NCBI RefSeq assembly: GCF_000381025.1
Contig: NZ_KB905818.1
Location: 62,001 to 126,000 of the forward strand
DNA length: 64,000 nucleotides
DNA from: Streptomyces sulphureus DSM 40104
GTDB taxonomy: Bacteria > Actinomycetota > Actinomycetes > Streptomycetales > Streptomycetaceae
Reading direction: 5' to 3'
Within the stretch, counting starts at the first letter, position 1, and every line of letters starts with the position of its first letter. A program made the position numbers and the translations under genes. The notes beneath the pieces were generated by a model, which did no database searches, was not told the origin of the DNA, and saw only the letters and a list, made by a program, of their open reading frames with translations. This document shows positions 35,223 through 44,174 of the stretch, one piece after another.

Positions 35223-36587
35223 ATGGGCCACACGCCCCCGCCCTCCTCCGCGCAGCAGGCGCCGACGGGTGGACTCAGCGCCACCGAGCACCGACTCCCC
35301 AACGGACTGCGGGTGGTGCTCTCCGAGGACCACCAGACCCCGGTCGCCGCCGTCTGCCTCTGGTACGACGTCGGCTCCCGGCACGAGGTGGAGGGCCGCA
35401 CCGGCCTCGCGCACCTCTTCGAGCACCTGATGTTCCAGGGCTCCGCACAGGTGGCGGGAAACGGCCACTTCGAGCTGGTCCAGGGCGCCGGCGGCTCGCT
35501 CAACGGCACCACCAGCTTCGAGCGCACCAACTACTTCGAGACGATGCCGGCGCACGAGCTCGAACTCGCCCTGTGGCTCGAAGCCGACCGCATGGGCTCG
35601 CTCCTCACCGCGCTCGACGAGGAGTCGATGGAGAACCAGCGCGACGTGGTCAAGAACGAGCGCCGCCAGCGCTACGACAACGTCCCCTACGGCACCGCCT
35701 TCGAGCGCCTGACGGCGATGGCCTACCCCGAGGGCCACCCCTACCACCACACCCCGATCGGCTCCATGGCCGACCTCGACGCCGCCTCCCTGGAGGACGC
35801 TCAAGCCTTCTTCCGCACCTACTACGCGCCGAGCAACGCCGTTCTCTCGGTCGTCGGCGACATCGACCCGGAGCAGACGCTCGCCTGGGTCGAGAAGTAC
35901 TTCGGCACCATCCCGTCGCACTCCGGCAAGCAGCCGCCGCGCGACGGCTCCCTGCCCGAGGTGATCGGCGCCGAGCAGCGGCAGTTGATCGAGGAGGACG
36001 TCCCCTCCCGGGCGCTCATGGCCGCCTACCGCCTGCCCGCCGACGGCACCCGCGCGGGCGACGCCGCCGACCTCGCGTTGACGGTGCTCGGCGGCGGCGA
36101 GTCCTCGCGCCTCCACAACCGCCTCGTCCGCCACGACCGCACGGCCGTCGCCGCGGGCTTCGGCATGCTCCGTCTCGCCGGCGCCCCCTCCCTCGGCTGG
36201 CTCGACGTCAAGGCGTCGGGCGGCGCGGAGATCGCCGAGATCGAGTCCGCCGTCGACGAGGAACTGCGCCGCTTCGCGGAGGAGGGACCGAGCCCGGAGG
36301 AAATGGAGCGCGCCCAGGCGCAGTTGGAGCGCGAGTGGCTCGACCAGCTCGCCACGGTGGGCGGTCGCGCCGACGAACTCTGCCGCTACGCCGTCCTCTT
36401 CGGCGATCCCCAGCTCGCCCTCACCGCGACCGCGCGCGTCCTCGCCGTCACGGCGGAGGAGGTCCGCGAGGTCGCGGCCGCACGCCTGCGCCCCGACAAC
36501 CGCGCGGTCCTCGTCTACGAGCCGACCGAGGCCCCCGCAGCGGACGCCGAAGCGACCGCGCACGACCAGGAGGAGACCGCCCAGTGA
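35223..36587 (+). CDS. M16B zinc metallopeptidase, catalytic subunit
   Basis: A 454-residue insulinase-type peptidase. The inverted zinc motif HLFEH is at residues 64-68 and the third ligand glutamate lies about 76 residues later in the MENQRDVVKNERRQR helix. The start is the ATG at 35223 with GAAGG upstream; the frame is open to 35118 but homologs start near here. No signal peptide is present, so cytoplasmic. It overlaps the next gene by 3 nt (GTGA) and the two are probably a heterodimer as in M16B pairs of other bacteria and mitochondrial processing peptidase. Substrates are unknown, likely peptides or small proteins. Confidence 0.92.
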   Translation: MGHTPPPSSAQQAPTGGLSATEHRLPNGLRVVLSEDHQTPVAAVCLWYDVGSRHEVEGRTGLAHLFEHLMFQGSAQVAGNGHFELVQGAGGSLNGTTSFERTNYFETMPAHELELALWLEADRMGSLLTALDEESMENQRDVVKNERRQRYDNVPYGTAFERLTAMAYPEGHPYHHTPIGSMADLDAASLEDAQAFFRTYYAPSNAVLSVVGDIDPEQTLAWVEKYFGTIPSHSGKQPPRDGSLPEVIGAEQRQLIEEDVPSRALMAAYRLPADGTRAGDAADLALTVLGGGESSRLHNRLVRHDRTAVAAGFGMLRLAGAPSLGWLDVKASGGAEIAEIESAVDEELRRFAEEGPSPEEMERAQAQLEREWLDQLATVGGRADELCRYAVLFGDPQLALTATARVLAVTAEEVREVAAARLRPDNRAVLVYEPTEAPAADAEATAHDQEETAQ

Positions 36588-37996
36588 GCGAGGCAGCAGG
36601 CACCGCGGGTGCCACGATGGAGTTCCACCCGCAGCCGCAGAGCGGCCGCCCCAAGCCGTGGGCCTTCCCGGCACCGGAGCGGGCCCGACTCGCCAACGGG
36701 CTCACGCTGTTGCACTGCCAGCGGCCCGGCCAGCAGGTGGTGGCGGTCGAGGTGAACCTCCCCGCCCCGCTCGACACCGAGCCCGAGGACCTCGACGGCG
36801 TCGCCACGATCATGGCCCGCGCCCTGAGCGAGGGCACGGACAAGCACGACGCGGAGGAGTTCGCAGCCGAGCTGGAGCGGTGCGGCGCCACGCTCGACGC
36901 CTTCGCCGACCACCCGGGCGTCCGCGTCTCGTTGGAGGTCCCCGCCTCGCGCCTTCCGAAGGCGCTCGGCCTCCTCGCCGACGCGCTGCGCGCCCCCGCC
37001 TTCCCCGACGCGGAGATCGAGCGCCTCGTCGCCAACCGCCTCGACGAGATCCCGCACGAGCTCGCGAGCCCGGCGCGGCGCGCGGCGAAGGAGCTCTCGC
37101 GCCAGCTCTTCCCCGCCGGGTCGCGGATGTCGAGGCCGCGGCAGGGCACCGAGGAGAGCGTCGCACGGATCGACGCGGCGGCCGTCCGCGCCTTCTACGA
37201 GGCCCACGTCACCCCGCACACCGCAACGGTCGTCGCCGTCGGGGACTTCGGCGACCTCGATCCGGAGGCCGTCTTCGCCGACACCCTCGGCGCCTGGACG
37301 GGCCGGGCGATCGAGCCGCCGCCGATGCCGCCGATCACCGCGGACGACCGCGGACGCGTGGTGATCGTCAACCGCCCGGGGGCGGTGCAGACGCAGCTAC
37401 TCCTGGGGCGCGTCGGTCCCGACCGGCACGACAGCGTCTGGCCTGCGCAGGTTCTCGGCGTCTACTGCCTCGGCGGCACCCTCACCTCGCGCCTGGACCG
37501 GGTGCTGCGCGAAGAGAAGGGATACACGTACGGGGTCCGCGCGTTCGGTCAGGTGCTGCGGTCGGGGCCGGCGTCCGCCGAGGGCGTCTCGGCCGGCGCC
37601 TCCCTCCTGGCGATCAGCGGTTCGGTGGCGACCGACGTCACGAAGCCCGCCCTCGCCGACCTGTGGGAGGTGCTCCGCACCCTCGCGGCCGAGGGCCTGA
37701 CCGACGAGGAGCGCGATACCGCGGTGCGCAACCTCGTCGGCGTCGCCCCACTGCGGTACGAGACGGCCGCGGCCGTTGCCGGCACCCTCGCCGACCAGGT
37801 GGAGCAGCACCTTCCGGACGACTACCAGTCCCAGCTCTACACCCGCCTCGCAGAGACGGGGACCGTCGAGGCGACGGCGGCCGCGGTGAGCGCCTTCCCG
37901 GCGGACCGTCTCGTGGCGGTGCTCGTCGGCGATGCGGAGCAGATCGCGGCAGGAGTCCGCGAGTTGGGGATCGGCGACGTCGAGATCGTCGACTGA
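36584..37996 (+). CDS. M16 family peptidase-like subunit lacking the zinc site
   Basis: A 470-residue M16-fold protein. At the place where the partner has HLFEH this one has GVATIMARALSEGT, with no His or Glu for zinc, so it should be the non-catalytic subunit. It does carry conserved features of the substrate-binding half, such as LREEKGYTYGVRAFG, the R/Y-pair-like region seen in C-terminal M16 domains. The GTG at 36584 overlaps the upstream stop, so coupling is translational. The pairing of an active and an inactive chain is the M16B heterodimer pattern. Confidence 0.9.
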   Translation: MSEAAGTAGATMEFHPQPQSGRPKPWAFPAPERARLANGLTLLHCQRPGQQVVAVEVNLPAPLDTEPEDLDGVATIMARALSEGTDKHDAEEFAAELERCGATLDAFADHPGVRVSLEVPASRLPKALGLLADALRAPAFPDAEIERLVANRLDEIPHELASPARRAAKELSRQLFPAGSRMSRPRQGTEESVARIDAAAVRAFYEAHVTPHTATVVAVGDFGDLDPEAVFADTLGAWTGRAIEPPPMPPITADDRGRVVIVNRPGAVQTQLLLGRVGPDRHDSVWPAQVLGVYCLGGTLTSRLDRVLREEKGYTYGVRAFGQVLRSGPASAEGVSAGASLLAISGSVATDVTKPALADLWEVLRTLAAEGLTDEERDTAVRNLVGVAPLRYETAAAVAGTLADQVEQHLPDDYQSQLYTRLAETGTVEATAAAVSAFPADRLVAVLVGDAEQIAAGVRELGIGDVEIVD

Positions 37997-38182
37997 GCCG
38001 CAGACCGCGCCGAGGCGGTGGACGGGGACCGGCCCTGCCACCGCCTCCGTCGTCCTCGGCCCTGTGCCGCGCGTCCGTACCGGCGAAGGAATACCGAGGA
38101 GAACTCCCCTGCCTCGGCTGTCTTTTCACGCCGTATTCACGCGGACGGAACATGCGGCCCCCGAAACGGCCGCTCGCTGCCC

Positions 38183-38188
38183 TACAGT
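38183..38188 (+). promoter_or_regulatory. -10 box for a leaderless transcript
   Basis: TACAGT lies 6 nt before the ATG at 38195; no ribosome binding site is present. Confidence 0.6.
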
Positions 38189-38194
38189 TCCGTC

Positions 38195-38842
38195 ATGCCA
38201 ATTTCCGCGCATTCGGTCTGCGCAGCAATACGCGACGAAATCATCGCGGGCGCGTTTCCACCCGGCAGCAGGCTCACCGAGGACCTGCTCGCGCGCCGGT
38301 ACGGCGTCTCCCGGGTCCCGGTGCGGGAGGCGCTGCGGACGCTCAACTCCGAGGGTTTCGTGACGACTCGGCCGCACGCGGGCGCCTTCGTCGCCGAGTT
38401 GACCTCCCGCGAGGCGGCCGACCTGCTGGATGTGCGCCTGCTGTTGGAGCCGCTCGGCGCCGCGCGTGCGGCGCAGCGCAGGACCGAGGCGCACCTGCGC
38501 GTGCTGCGCGGGCTCGTACGCCTCGGCCGCCGCCGCGTCACCCAGGGACACCTCTCCGACCTGCGCCAACTCGGGGACTGGTTCCACGAAACGCTGGCAC
38601 AGGCCGCCGACAGCAGAGGTCTCGCCGACCTCCTCACGCAACTGCGGAGAAAGGTCGCCTGGCTCTATGCGGTCGAGCCCGCAGCACGGGCGACCGACTG
38701 GCAGGAGCGCGGAGCCCTCGTCGACGCGGTAGCGAGAGGCGACGCCGAGCGCGCCCGTGCACTCGCGGCGCGCGAGGCCGAACGCAGCGCGGCGCTCCAC
38801 CGGTTGCGGCGCGGTGCGCCACTGCGCCCCGAGGGCGTATGA
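38195..38842 (+). CDS. GntR/FadR-family transcriptional regulator
   Basis: A 215-residue regulator with an N-terminal winged helix (about 8-72: IRDEIIAGAFPPGSRLTEDL, then YGVSRVPVREALRTLNSEGFV) and a helical FCD-type domain (about 85-205). It is shorter than the GntR regulator upstream of hrdB. The ATG at 38195 fixes the usual N-terminus, and the transcript is probably leaderless. It converges on ptsH with about 143 nt between. Ligand and targets are unknown; proximity to HPr does not prove a sugar link. Confidence 0.85.
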   Translation: MPISAHSVCAAIRDEIIAGAFPPGSRLTEDLLARRYGVSRVPVREALRTLNSEGFVTTRPHAGAFVAELTSREAADLLDVRLLLEPLGAARAAQRRTEAHLRVLRGLVRLGRRRVTQGHLSDLRQLGDWFHETLAQAADSRGLADLLTQLRRKVAWLYAVEPAARATDWQERGALVDAVARGDAERARALAAREAERSAALHRLRRGAPLRPEGV

Positions 38843-38985
38843 CAGCGAGCCGCACGAAACCTGCCGTCAACACGGCGCGCGCTCCTCCGTAACACGAGCC
38901 GTATACAAAGGACGGAGAAAGTCCACTCACATGGTTCGTGCAATTCCGACGCCTATGGTTTCGCGCTCGAAATGCAGCGCAATCC

Positions 38986-39282
38986 TCAAACCGCTTCGGG
39001 TAGTTCGTCGAGCCCCTCGGAGACGAGCGTGGCGAGCCGGTCGAGAGCGGATTCCGCCTCTGCTGCGTCGGCATCCTCACCGGTGGCGAGAACGATCTCG
39101 TCCCCGCCCTCGGCGCCGAGGGCGAGCACCCCCAGCATCGAAGCGGCGTTGACCGGATCGCCCCCTTCCTTCTTGCGGACGGTGACGGGAATGCCGGACG
39201 CAGCGGCGGCACGGCAGAAGATCGAGGCGGGTCGGGCGTGCAGCCCTTCGGCCCAGCCGATGATGACGTGACGCTCGGCCAT
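38986..39282 (-). CDS. ptsH: Phosphocarrier protein HPr
   Basis: A 98-residue phosphotransferase-system carrier that passes phosphate from enzyme I to sugar-specific IIA proteins. The phospho-acceptor His15 is in AEGLHARPAS; the Ser46-type region is NAASMLGVL, so a serine is present at the site used for regulation in Firmicutes. The start ATG follows GAAGGGGAA. The C-terminus is slightly extended and acidic. It is the single general PTS gene here; enzyme I and IIA are not in the window. Divergent from the PatA-like gene with a 177-nt shared region. Confidence 0.96.
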   Translation of the reverse strand: MAERHVIIGWAEGLHARPASIFCRAAAASGIPVTVRKKEGGDPVNAASMLGVLALGAEGGDEIVLATGEDADAAEAESALDRLATLVSEGLDELPEAV

Positions 39283-39447
39283 GGTGTTCCCCTTCGTGCG
39301 GCGGTCGGTTCCTGGACGTGCCGGATGCGGCCGGCGGCGACGTGCACCGCCGCCCGCCAAGTCTGGCACGTGCACCTCTGCCCACCGGAGCCGTTCGGCC
39401 ATGCCCCCGGGTGCCGCAAGGCCCGCTCCGCGAGCCGGCGTCGGACA

Positions 39448-39453
39448 TACCCT
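39448..39453 (+). promoter_or_regulatory. -10 box for a leaderless transcript
   Basis: TACCCT lies 6 nt before the ATG at 39460, with no Shine-Dalgarno sequence. Confidence 0.55.
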
Positions 39454-39459
39454 TGGATC

Positions 39460-42315
39460 ATGCAGAGCGATGGGGAGGCCGGCGCGCGCCGAGGAACGCA
39501 GGAACCGCAGACGTCCGTCTACCCGAGCCACTGGGAGGCCGACGTGGTCCTGCGCGACGGCGGCACGGCCAGGATCAGGCCGATCACGCCGGAGGACGCC
39601 GACCGCCTCGTCAGCTTCTACGAGCAGGTCTCGGACGAGTCGAAGTACTACCGTTTCTTCGCGCCCTATCCCCGCCTCTCCGACCGCGACGTCTGGCGCT
39701 TCACCCACCACGACTACGTCGACCGGGTCGGCCTCGCCGCCACGGTGGGCGGCGAGTTCATCGCGACGGTGCGCTACGACCGCATCGACGCGACGGGCCG
39801 CCCGGCGGCAGCCCCCGCGGACGAGGCCGAGGTCGCCTTCCTCGTCCGCGACGACCAGCAGGGCAGAGGCGTCGCCTCGACCCTCCTCGAGCACATCGGC
39901 GCCGTCGCCAGGGAGCGGGGCGTCCGCAGGTTCGCCGCCGAGGTGCTCCCCGCCAACAGCAGGATGATCAAGGTCTTCACCGACGCCGGCTACTCGCAGC
40001 GCCGCAGCTTCGAGGACGGCTCCGTCCACCTCACCCTCGACCTGGAGCCGACGGAGCACTCCCTCGCCGTGATGCGAGCGCGTGAGCAACGCGCCGAGAG
40101 CCGCTCGGTGCACCGGCTCCTCGCGCCGGGCTCCGTCGCCGTGGTCGGCGTCAGCCGCAGCGGCGAGGGCGCGGGGCACACGGTGCTGGAGAGCCTGCAC
40201 ACCGCGGGTTTCACGGGTCGACTCCACGCGGTCAACCGCGAGTTGGAGCCCTCCCGTGCGGCGGACGCCGAACCGCCGCGCCTCGGCGGAGTGCCCGCGC
40301 ACCGCTCGATCGAGGAGATCCCGGAGCAGGTCGACCTCGCCGTGCTCGCGGTGCCCGCTGCTTCGGCGGCGTCCGTCGTCGCCGAGTGCGGGCGCGCCGG
40401 CGTCCAGGGGCTCACCGTCCTCTCCGGCGACTTCGACCGCGAGGAGCAGCGCGAACTCGTGCGGCTCGCACGGTCGTACGGCATGCGCCTCGTGGGGCCC
40501 GACGCCTTCGGGCTGATCAACACGGACCCGGAGGTGCGGCTCAACGCCACGCTTTCGAGGGAGATGCCGCGAGGCGGGCGCATCGGCCTCTTCACCCAGT
40601 CCGGAGCGATCGGCATCGCCCTGCTCGAAGCCCTGCACCGCCGCGGCATGGGCCTCTCCTCCTTCGTGTCGGCAGGCAACCGCGCCGACGTCTCCGGCAA
40701 CGACGTCCTCCAGTACTGGGACGAGGACGACGCGACCGCCGTCGCCCTCATGTACCTCGAATCGATCGGCAACCCGCGGAAGTTCACGCGGCTCGCCAAG
40801 CGCACCGCAGCCCGCAAGCCGGTCGTCGTCGTCAAGGGAGCGCGGCACAGCGGCAGCGCGCCCCCACCCGGGCACGCGGCTCCCGTGTCGCGGACGCCGG
40901 ACGCGACGGCGACGGCCCTGCTGCGCCAGGCCGGCGTGATCATGGCCGAGAGCTACACCGAACTCCTCGACGTCGGCGTCCTCCTCGCCTGCCAGCCGCC
41001 GCCGGCAGGGCCGCGGGTCGCCATCCTCGGCAACACGCAGGCGCTGGGCCTCCTCACCTACGACGCCTGCCTCCTCGACGGCCTGCGTCCGGGCGCGGTC
41101 GTCGAACTCGCCGCCGACGCGGGCCCCGCCGACTTCGGTACGGCCCTGCGCGAGGCCCTCCGCGACCCGGAGTCCGACGCCGTCGTCGTCACCGCGATCC
41201 CCTCGGTCGCGACGGGCGTCCCCGGCGACCCGCGCGGCGCCTCCGCCGAGCTGGCCGACGCACTCGCCGAGGCGGCTCAGGGCGCGGGGAAGCCGGTCGC
41301 CGTCGTCCACCTCGCGCTGGAAGGGCTCGACGAGTCGCTCGCCGAGCACTCCCTCCCCTCCTACCCGACGCCCGAGCGCGCGGCGCACGCGCTGGCGGAG
41401 GCAGTGGGCCACGCACGCTGGCGCCGCACCGCTGCCGGTGCCGGACTCGTCCCCGAGTACGACGTGGACGAGGCGGAAGCCGCCCGCATCCTCCATGGCG
41501 CCGTGGAGCGGTTCCAGGCGCACGACCCGGCCGCCGCGCCCCCCGAGCCGCCCGGCCAGGGCACCCCCGGAGCCGAGGCACCTTCCCGCCCGGGCCCCGG
41601 CCGCCCAGGTCCCGGACTCCCCAGCCGCAGCCACCCGCTCGAACCGGCCGAGACAGCACGGCTGTTGGACGCGTACGGCATCCCCGTACGCACCGCGCTC
41701 CCGGCTCCCGACCCCGACGCCGCGGCAGCGGCCGCCCGCACGCTCGGCTACCCCGTCGCGCTGAAGACGACGGCACCGCACCTGCGCCACCGCTCCGACC
41801 TCGGCGGCGTCCGCCTCGACCTCGCCGACGAGGACGACCTGCGCCGCGCCTACACCGAGCTCACCGAGGCGCTCGGCGGCCCGGCCGAACTCCGGCCTGT
41901 GATCCAGCAGATGGCGCCCAGGGGTGTCGACACCGTCGTCCGCGCCGTCCTCGACCCCTCGATCGGCGCCGTCCTCTCCTTCGGCCTCGCGGGACCGCCC
42001 TCCGAGCTCCTCGGCGATGTCGGCTACCGCCTCGTGCCCGTCACCGACACCGAGGCGGCGGACCTGGTGCGAACGATCAAGTCCGCGCCGATCCTCTTCG
42101 GCTGGCGCGGTGCCCAGCCCGTCGACACCGCGGCGTTGGAGGAGCTGCTGCTGCGCGTCTCGCGGCTCCTCGACGACCATGCGGAGATCGTCGGCGTCGA
42201 TCTCGACCCGGTGGTCGTCGCCCCCAGGGGCCTCACCGTCCTCGGCGCCGCCGTGCGCTTCGCGCCCCCCGAGCCCAGCGCCGACCTCGGTCCGCGGCGC
42301 CTACCGGTGTATTGA
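39460..42315 (+). CDS. patA: GNAT acetyltransferase fused to an ADP-forming acyl-CoA synthetase domain (PatA-like)
   Basis: A 951-residue protein. Residues about 25-195 are a GNAT domain (RIRPITPEDADRLVSFYEQV, acetyl-CoA loop VRDDQQGRGVASTLLEHI); residues about 215-951 are an ADP-forming CoA-ligase module: CoA-binding SVAVVGVSRSGEGAG, succinyl-CoA ligase-like domains, and an ATP-grasp part (YPVALKTTAPHLRHRSDLGG, DPVVV). The GNAT-first order is the reverse of enterobacterial Pat but matches S. lividans PatA, which acetylates acetoacetyl-CoA synthetase. A GC-rich Pro/Gly linker lies near residue 690-730. The ATG at 39460 is leaderless-type. It faces ptsH. The acyl-CoA domain is usually regulatory rather than synthetic in Pat proteins. 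Confidence 0.9.
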   Translation: MQSDGEAGARRGTQEPQTSVYPSHWEADVVLRDGGTARIRPITPEDADRLVSFYEQVSDESKYYRFFAPYPRLSDRDVWRFTHHDYVDRVGLAATVGGEFIATVRYDRIDATGRPAAAPADEAEVAFLVRDDQQGRGVASTLLEHIGAVARERGVRRFAAEVLPANSRMIKVFTDAGYSQRRSFEDGSVHLTLDLEPTEHSLAVMRAREQRAESRSVHRLLAPGSVAVVGVSRSGEGAGHTVLESLHTAGFTGRLHAVNRELEPSRAADAEPPRLGGVPAHRSIEEIPEQVDLAVLAVPAASAASVVAECGRAGVQGLTVLSGDFDREEQRELVRLARSYGMRLVGPDAFGLINTDPEVRLNATLSREMPRGGRIGLFTQSGAIGIALLEALHRRGMGLSSFVSAGNRADVSGNDVLQYWDEDDATAVALMYLESIGNPRKFTRLAKRTAARKPVVVVKGARHSGSAPPPGHAAPVSRTPDATATALLRQAGVIMAESYTELLDVGVLLACQPPPAGPRVAILGNTQALGLLTYDACLLDGLRPGAVVELAADAGPADFGTALREALRDPESDAVVVTAIPSVATGVPGDPRGASAELADALAEAAQGAGKPVAVVHLALEGLDESLAEHSLPSYPTPERAAHALAEAVGHARWRRTAAGAGLVPEYDVDEAEAARILHGAVERFQAHDPAAAPPEPPGQGTPGAEAPSRPGPGRPGPGLPSRSHPLEPAETARLLDAYGIPVRTALPAPDPDAAAAAARTLGYPVALKTTAPHLRHRSDLGGVRLDLADEDDLRRAYTELTEALGGPAELRPVIQQMAPRGVDTVVRAVLDPSIGAVLSFGLAGPPSELLGDVGYRLVPVTDTEAADLVRTIKSAPILFGWRGAQPVDTAALEELLLRVSRLLDDHAEIVGVDLDPVVVAPRGLTVLGAAVRFAPPEPSADLGPRRLPVY

Positions 42316-42382
42316 ACCGGGCGCTCCGCACGAGCCGGCGGACGGTCGCCAACCGGGAGCTTTCGGCACCCGCTGTGGGCCG

Positions 42383-42388
42383 TAGGAT
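42383..42388 (+). promoter_or_regulatory. -10 box for a leaderless transcript
   Basis: TAGGAT lies 7 nt before the ATG at 42396. The alternative ATG at 42387 overlaps the -10, so it cannot be used by a transcript from this promoter. Confidence 0.55.
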
Positions 42389-42395
42389 GGCCCAC

Positions 42396-42983
42396 ATGGC
42401 GAAGACCGGTACGACGACGCAGGGGCTGCGCGCGGCGATCGAGCGCAGCGGCTACTACCCGGCCCTCGTAGCCGAGGCAGTCGAGGCTGCGGTGGGCGGC
42501 GAGGCGGTTGCCTCGTTCCTCGTCCACCAGGAGACGACCTTCGATTCCAACGAGGTCCGACGCCACGTCACCGTGCTCGTCCTCACCGGCACGCGTTTCC
42601 TCGTCAGCCACACCGACGAGCAGGCCGCCGACGGCACCTCGCCCTCGCCCTACGCCACCACCTCGACCGAGTCGGTGAAGCTGGAGCGGATCTCCTCGGT
42701 CGTCCTCTCCAGAGTCGTCGCCAACCCCGAGTCGTACACCCCTCGCACCCTGCCGCGCGAGGTCGTCCTCACCATCGGCTGGGGCGCCGTCTCCCGCCTC
42801 GACCTGGAGCCGGCGACCTGCGGCGACCCCAACTGCGAGGCCGACCACGGCTACACGGGCTCCTCCACGGCCGACGACCTCTCGCTCCGGGTGAGCGAGG
42901 CAGGCGACGGCCCCGACACCGTCCGGCAGACGCTCGACTTCGCGCAGGCGCTCTCCGAAGCCACCGCAGGCACCGGCCGGTGA
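42396..42983 (+). CDS. DUF5998 conserved protein
   Basis: A 195-residue actinobacterial protein (DUF5998-type) of unknown function. It is strand-rich, with segments FLVHQETTFDSNEVRRHVTVLVL, ERISSVVLSRVVAN and LTIGWGAVSRLDLEP, followed by CGDPNCEADHGYTGS, where two cysteines and a histidine could bind a metal. It is probably a PH-like or lipocalin-like fold, but this is not established. The ATG at 42396 is chosen from the leaderless -10. Its stop overlaps the start of the phosphodiesterase gene (GTGA), so the two are co-translated and perhaps functionally linked. Confidence 0.8.
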   Translation: MAKTGTTTQGLRAAIERSGYYPALVAEAVEAAVGGEAVASFLVHQETTFDSNEVRRHVTVLVLTGTRFLVSHTDEQAADGTSPSPYATTSTESVKLERISSVVLSRVVANPESYTPRTLPREVVLTIGWGAVSRLDLEPATCGDPNCEADHGYTGSSTADDLSLRVSEAGDGPDTVRQTLDFAQALSEATAGTGR

Positions 42984-44167
42984 TCGACCCCGCCGCCGCC
43001 CACGACCCGGTACCGCTCGACCCGGCCACCGTCCCCGTCCCGAGGTACGGCACCGCCTCCCTCGCCGACCTGCTGCCCACCGCGGCGGCGGGGCTGGGCG
43101 TTCCCGGTCTTGCGCCAAGCCTGCCCGTCGAGCCGGCCGACCGCGTCTGCGTCTTCCTCGTCGACGGCATGGGCTGGGACCTCCTGCGCCGGCACCCGGC
43201 GGAGGCCCCCTTCCTCACCTCGCTCCTCGACACCTCGCTCGGCTCCACCGGCACCCCCCTCACCGCGGGCTTCCCCTCGACGACCGCCACCTCGCTCGCC
43301 TCCGTCGGCACCGGCCTCCCGCCCGGCGTCCACGGCCTTCCCGGGTACACGGTCCTCGACCCGGAGGAGAACCGGCTGATGAACCAGCTCCGCTGGCAGC
43401 CGTGGACCGACCCGTACCGCTGGCAGCCCCACCCGACGGTCTTCCAGCGCGCGGCGGCCGCAGGCGTCGCCACCTGCCAGGTGACGGCGCCGCACTTCGA
43501 GGAGACGCCGCTCACCCGGATCGCGCTCTCCGGCGGGCAGTTCTTCGGCCGCCTCTCCGGCGAGGACCGCATGGACGTCGCAGCCGAGCAGCTCGCCGCG
43601 GGCGACCGCTCCCTCGTCTACACCTACTACGCCGACCTCGACGGCAACGGACACCGCTACGGCGTCGACTCGGACGCCTGGCGCGGCCAGCTCCAGTACG
43701 TCGACCGCCTCGCCGAGCGCCTCGCCGAACAACTCCCGCCCCGCTCGGTCCTGTACGTCACGGCCGACCACGGCATGGTCGACGTCCCCCGCACCCCCGA
43801 GGCGCGCCACGACTTCGACGAGGACTGGGAGTTGAGCGCGGGCGTCGCCCACCTCGGGGGCGAGGGCCGGATGCGGCACGTCTACGCGGTGCCGGGCGCC
43901 GCCGGAGACGTGCACGCCGTCTGGCGCGAGGTGCTCGCCGACGACGCGTGGGTCGCCACCCGCGAGGAGGCCGTGGCGCTGGGCTGGTTCGGGCCGGACG
44001 TCGAGGAGCGGGTGCTGCCGCGGTTGGGGGACGTCCTGGTGGTGATGAGCGGTGTCGGCGCGGTCGTCGCGAGCGAGCGCGAGCCGAAGGAGTCCGCGCT
44101 CGTGGGCATGCACGGTTCCGCCACCCCCGCGGAACAGCTAGTTCCGCTCCTTGAGGTGCGCGGCTGA
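42980..44167 (+). CDS. AlkP-superfamily nucleotide pyrophosphatase/phosphodiesterase
   Basis: A 395-residue member of the alkaline phosphatase/nucleotide pyrophosphatase superfamily. Metal and nucleophile motifs: VCVFLVDGMGWDLL (first Asp), FPSTTATSL with the catalytic Thr/Ser, YYADLDGNGHRYG (Asp, His) and VTADHGMVDVP (Asp, His), then GMHGS near the end (His). It lacks a signal peptide, so probably cytoplasmic. The substrate could be a nucleotide or phospho-lipid head group. It is co-translated with the DUF5998 gene and converges on the VOC gene with only 7 nt between stops. Confidence 0.9.
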   Translation: MIDPAAAHDPVPLDPATVPVPRYGTASLADLLPTAAAGLGVPGLAPSLPVEPADRVCVFLVDGMGWDLLRRHPAEAPFLTSLLDTSLGSTGTPLTAGFPSTTATSLASVGTGLPPGVHGLPGYTVLDPEENRLMNQLRWQPWTDPYRWQPHPTVFQRAAAAGVATCQVTAPHFEETPLTRIALSGGQFFGRLSGEDRMDVAAEQLAAGDRSLVYTYYADLDGNGHRYGVDSDAWRGQLQYVDRLAERLAEQLPPRSVLYVTADHGMVDVPRTPEARHDFDEDWELSAGVAHLGGEGRMRHVYAVPGAAGDVHAVWREVLADDAWVATREEAVALGWFGPDVEERVLPRLGDVLVVMSGVGAVVASEREPKESALVGMHGSATPAEQLVPLLEVRG

Positions 44168-44174
44168 GGCAGGC

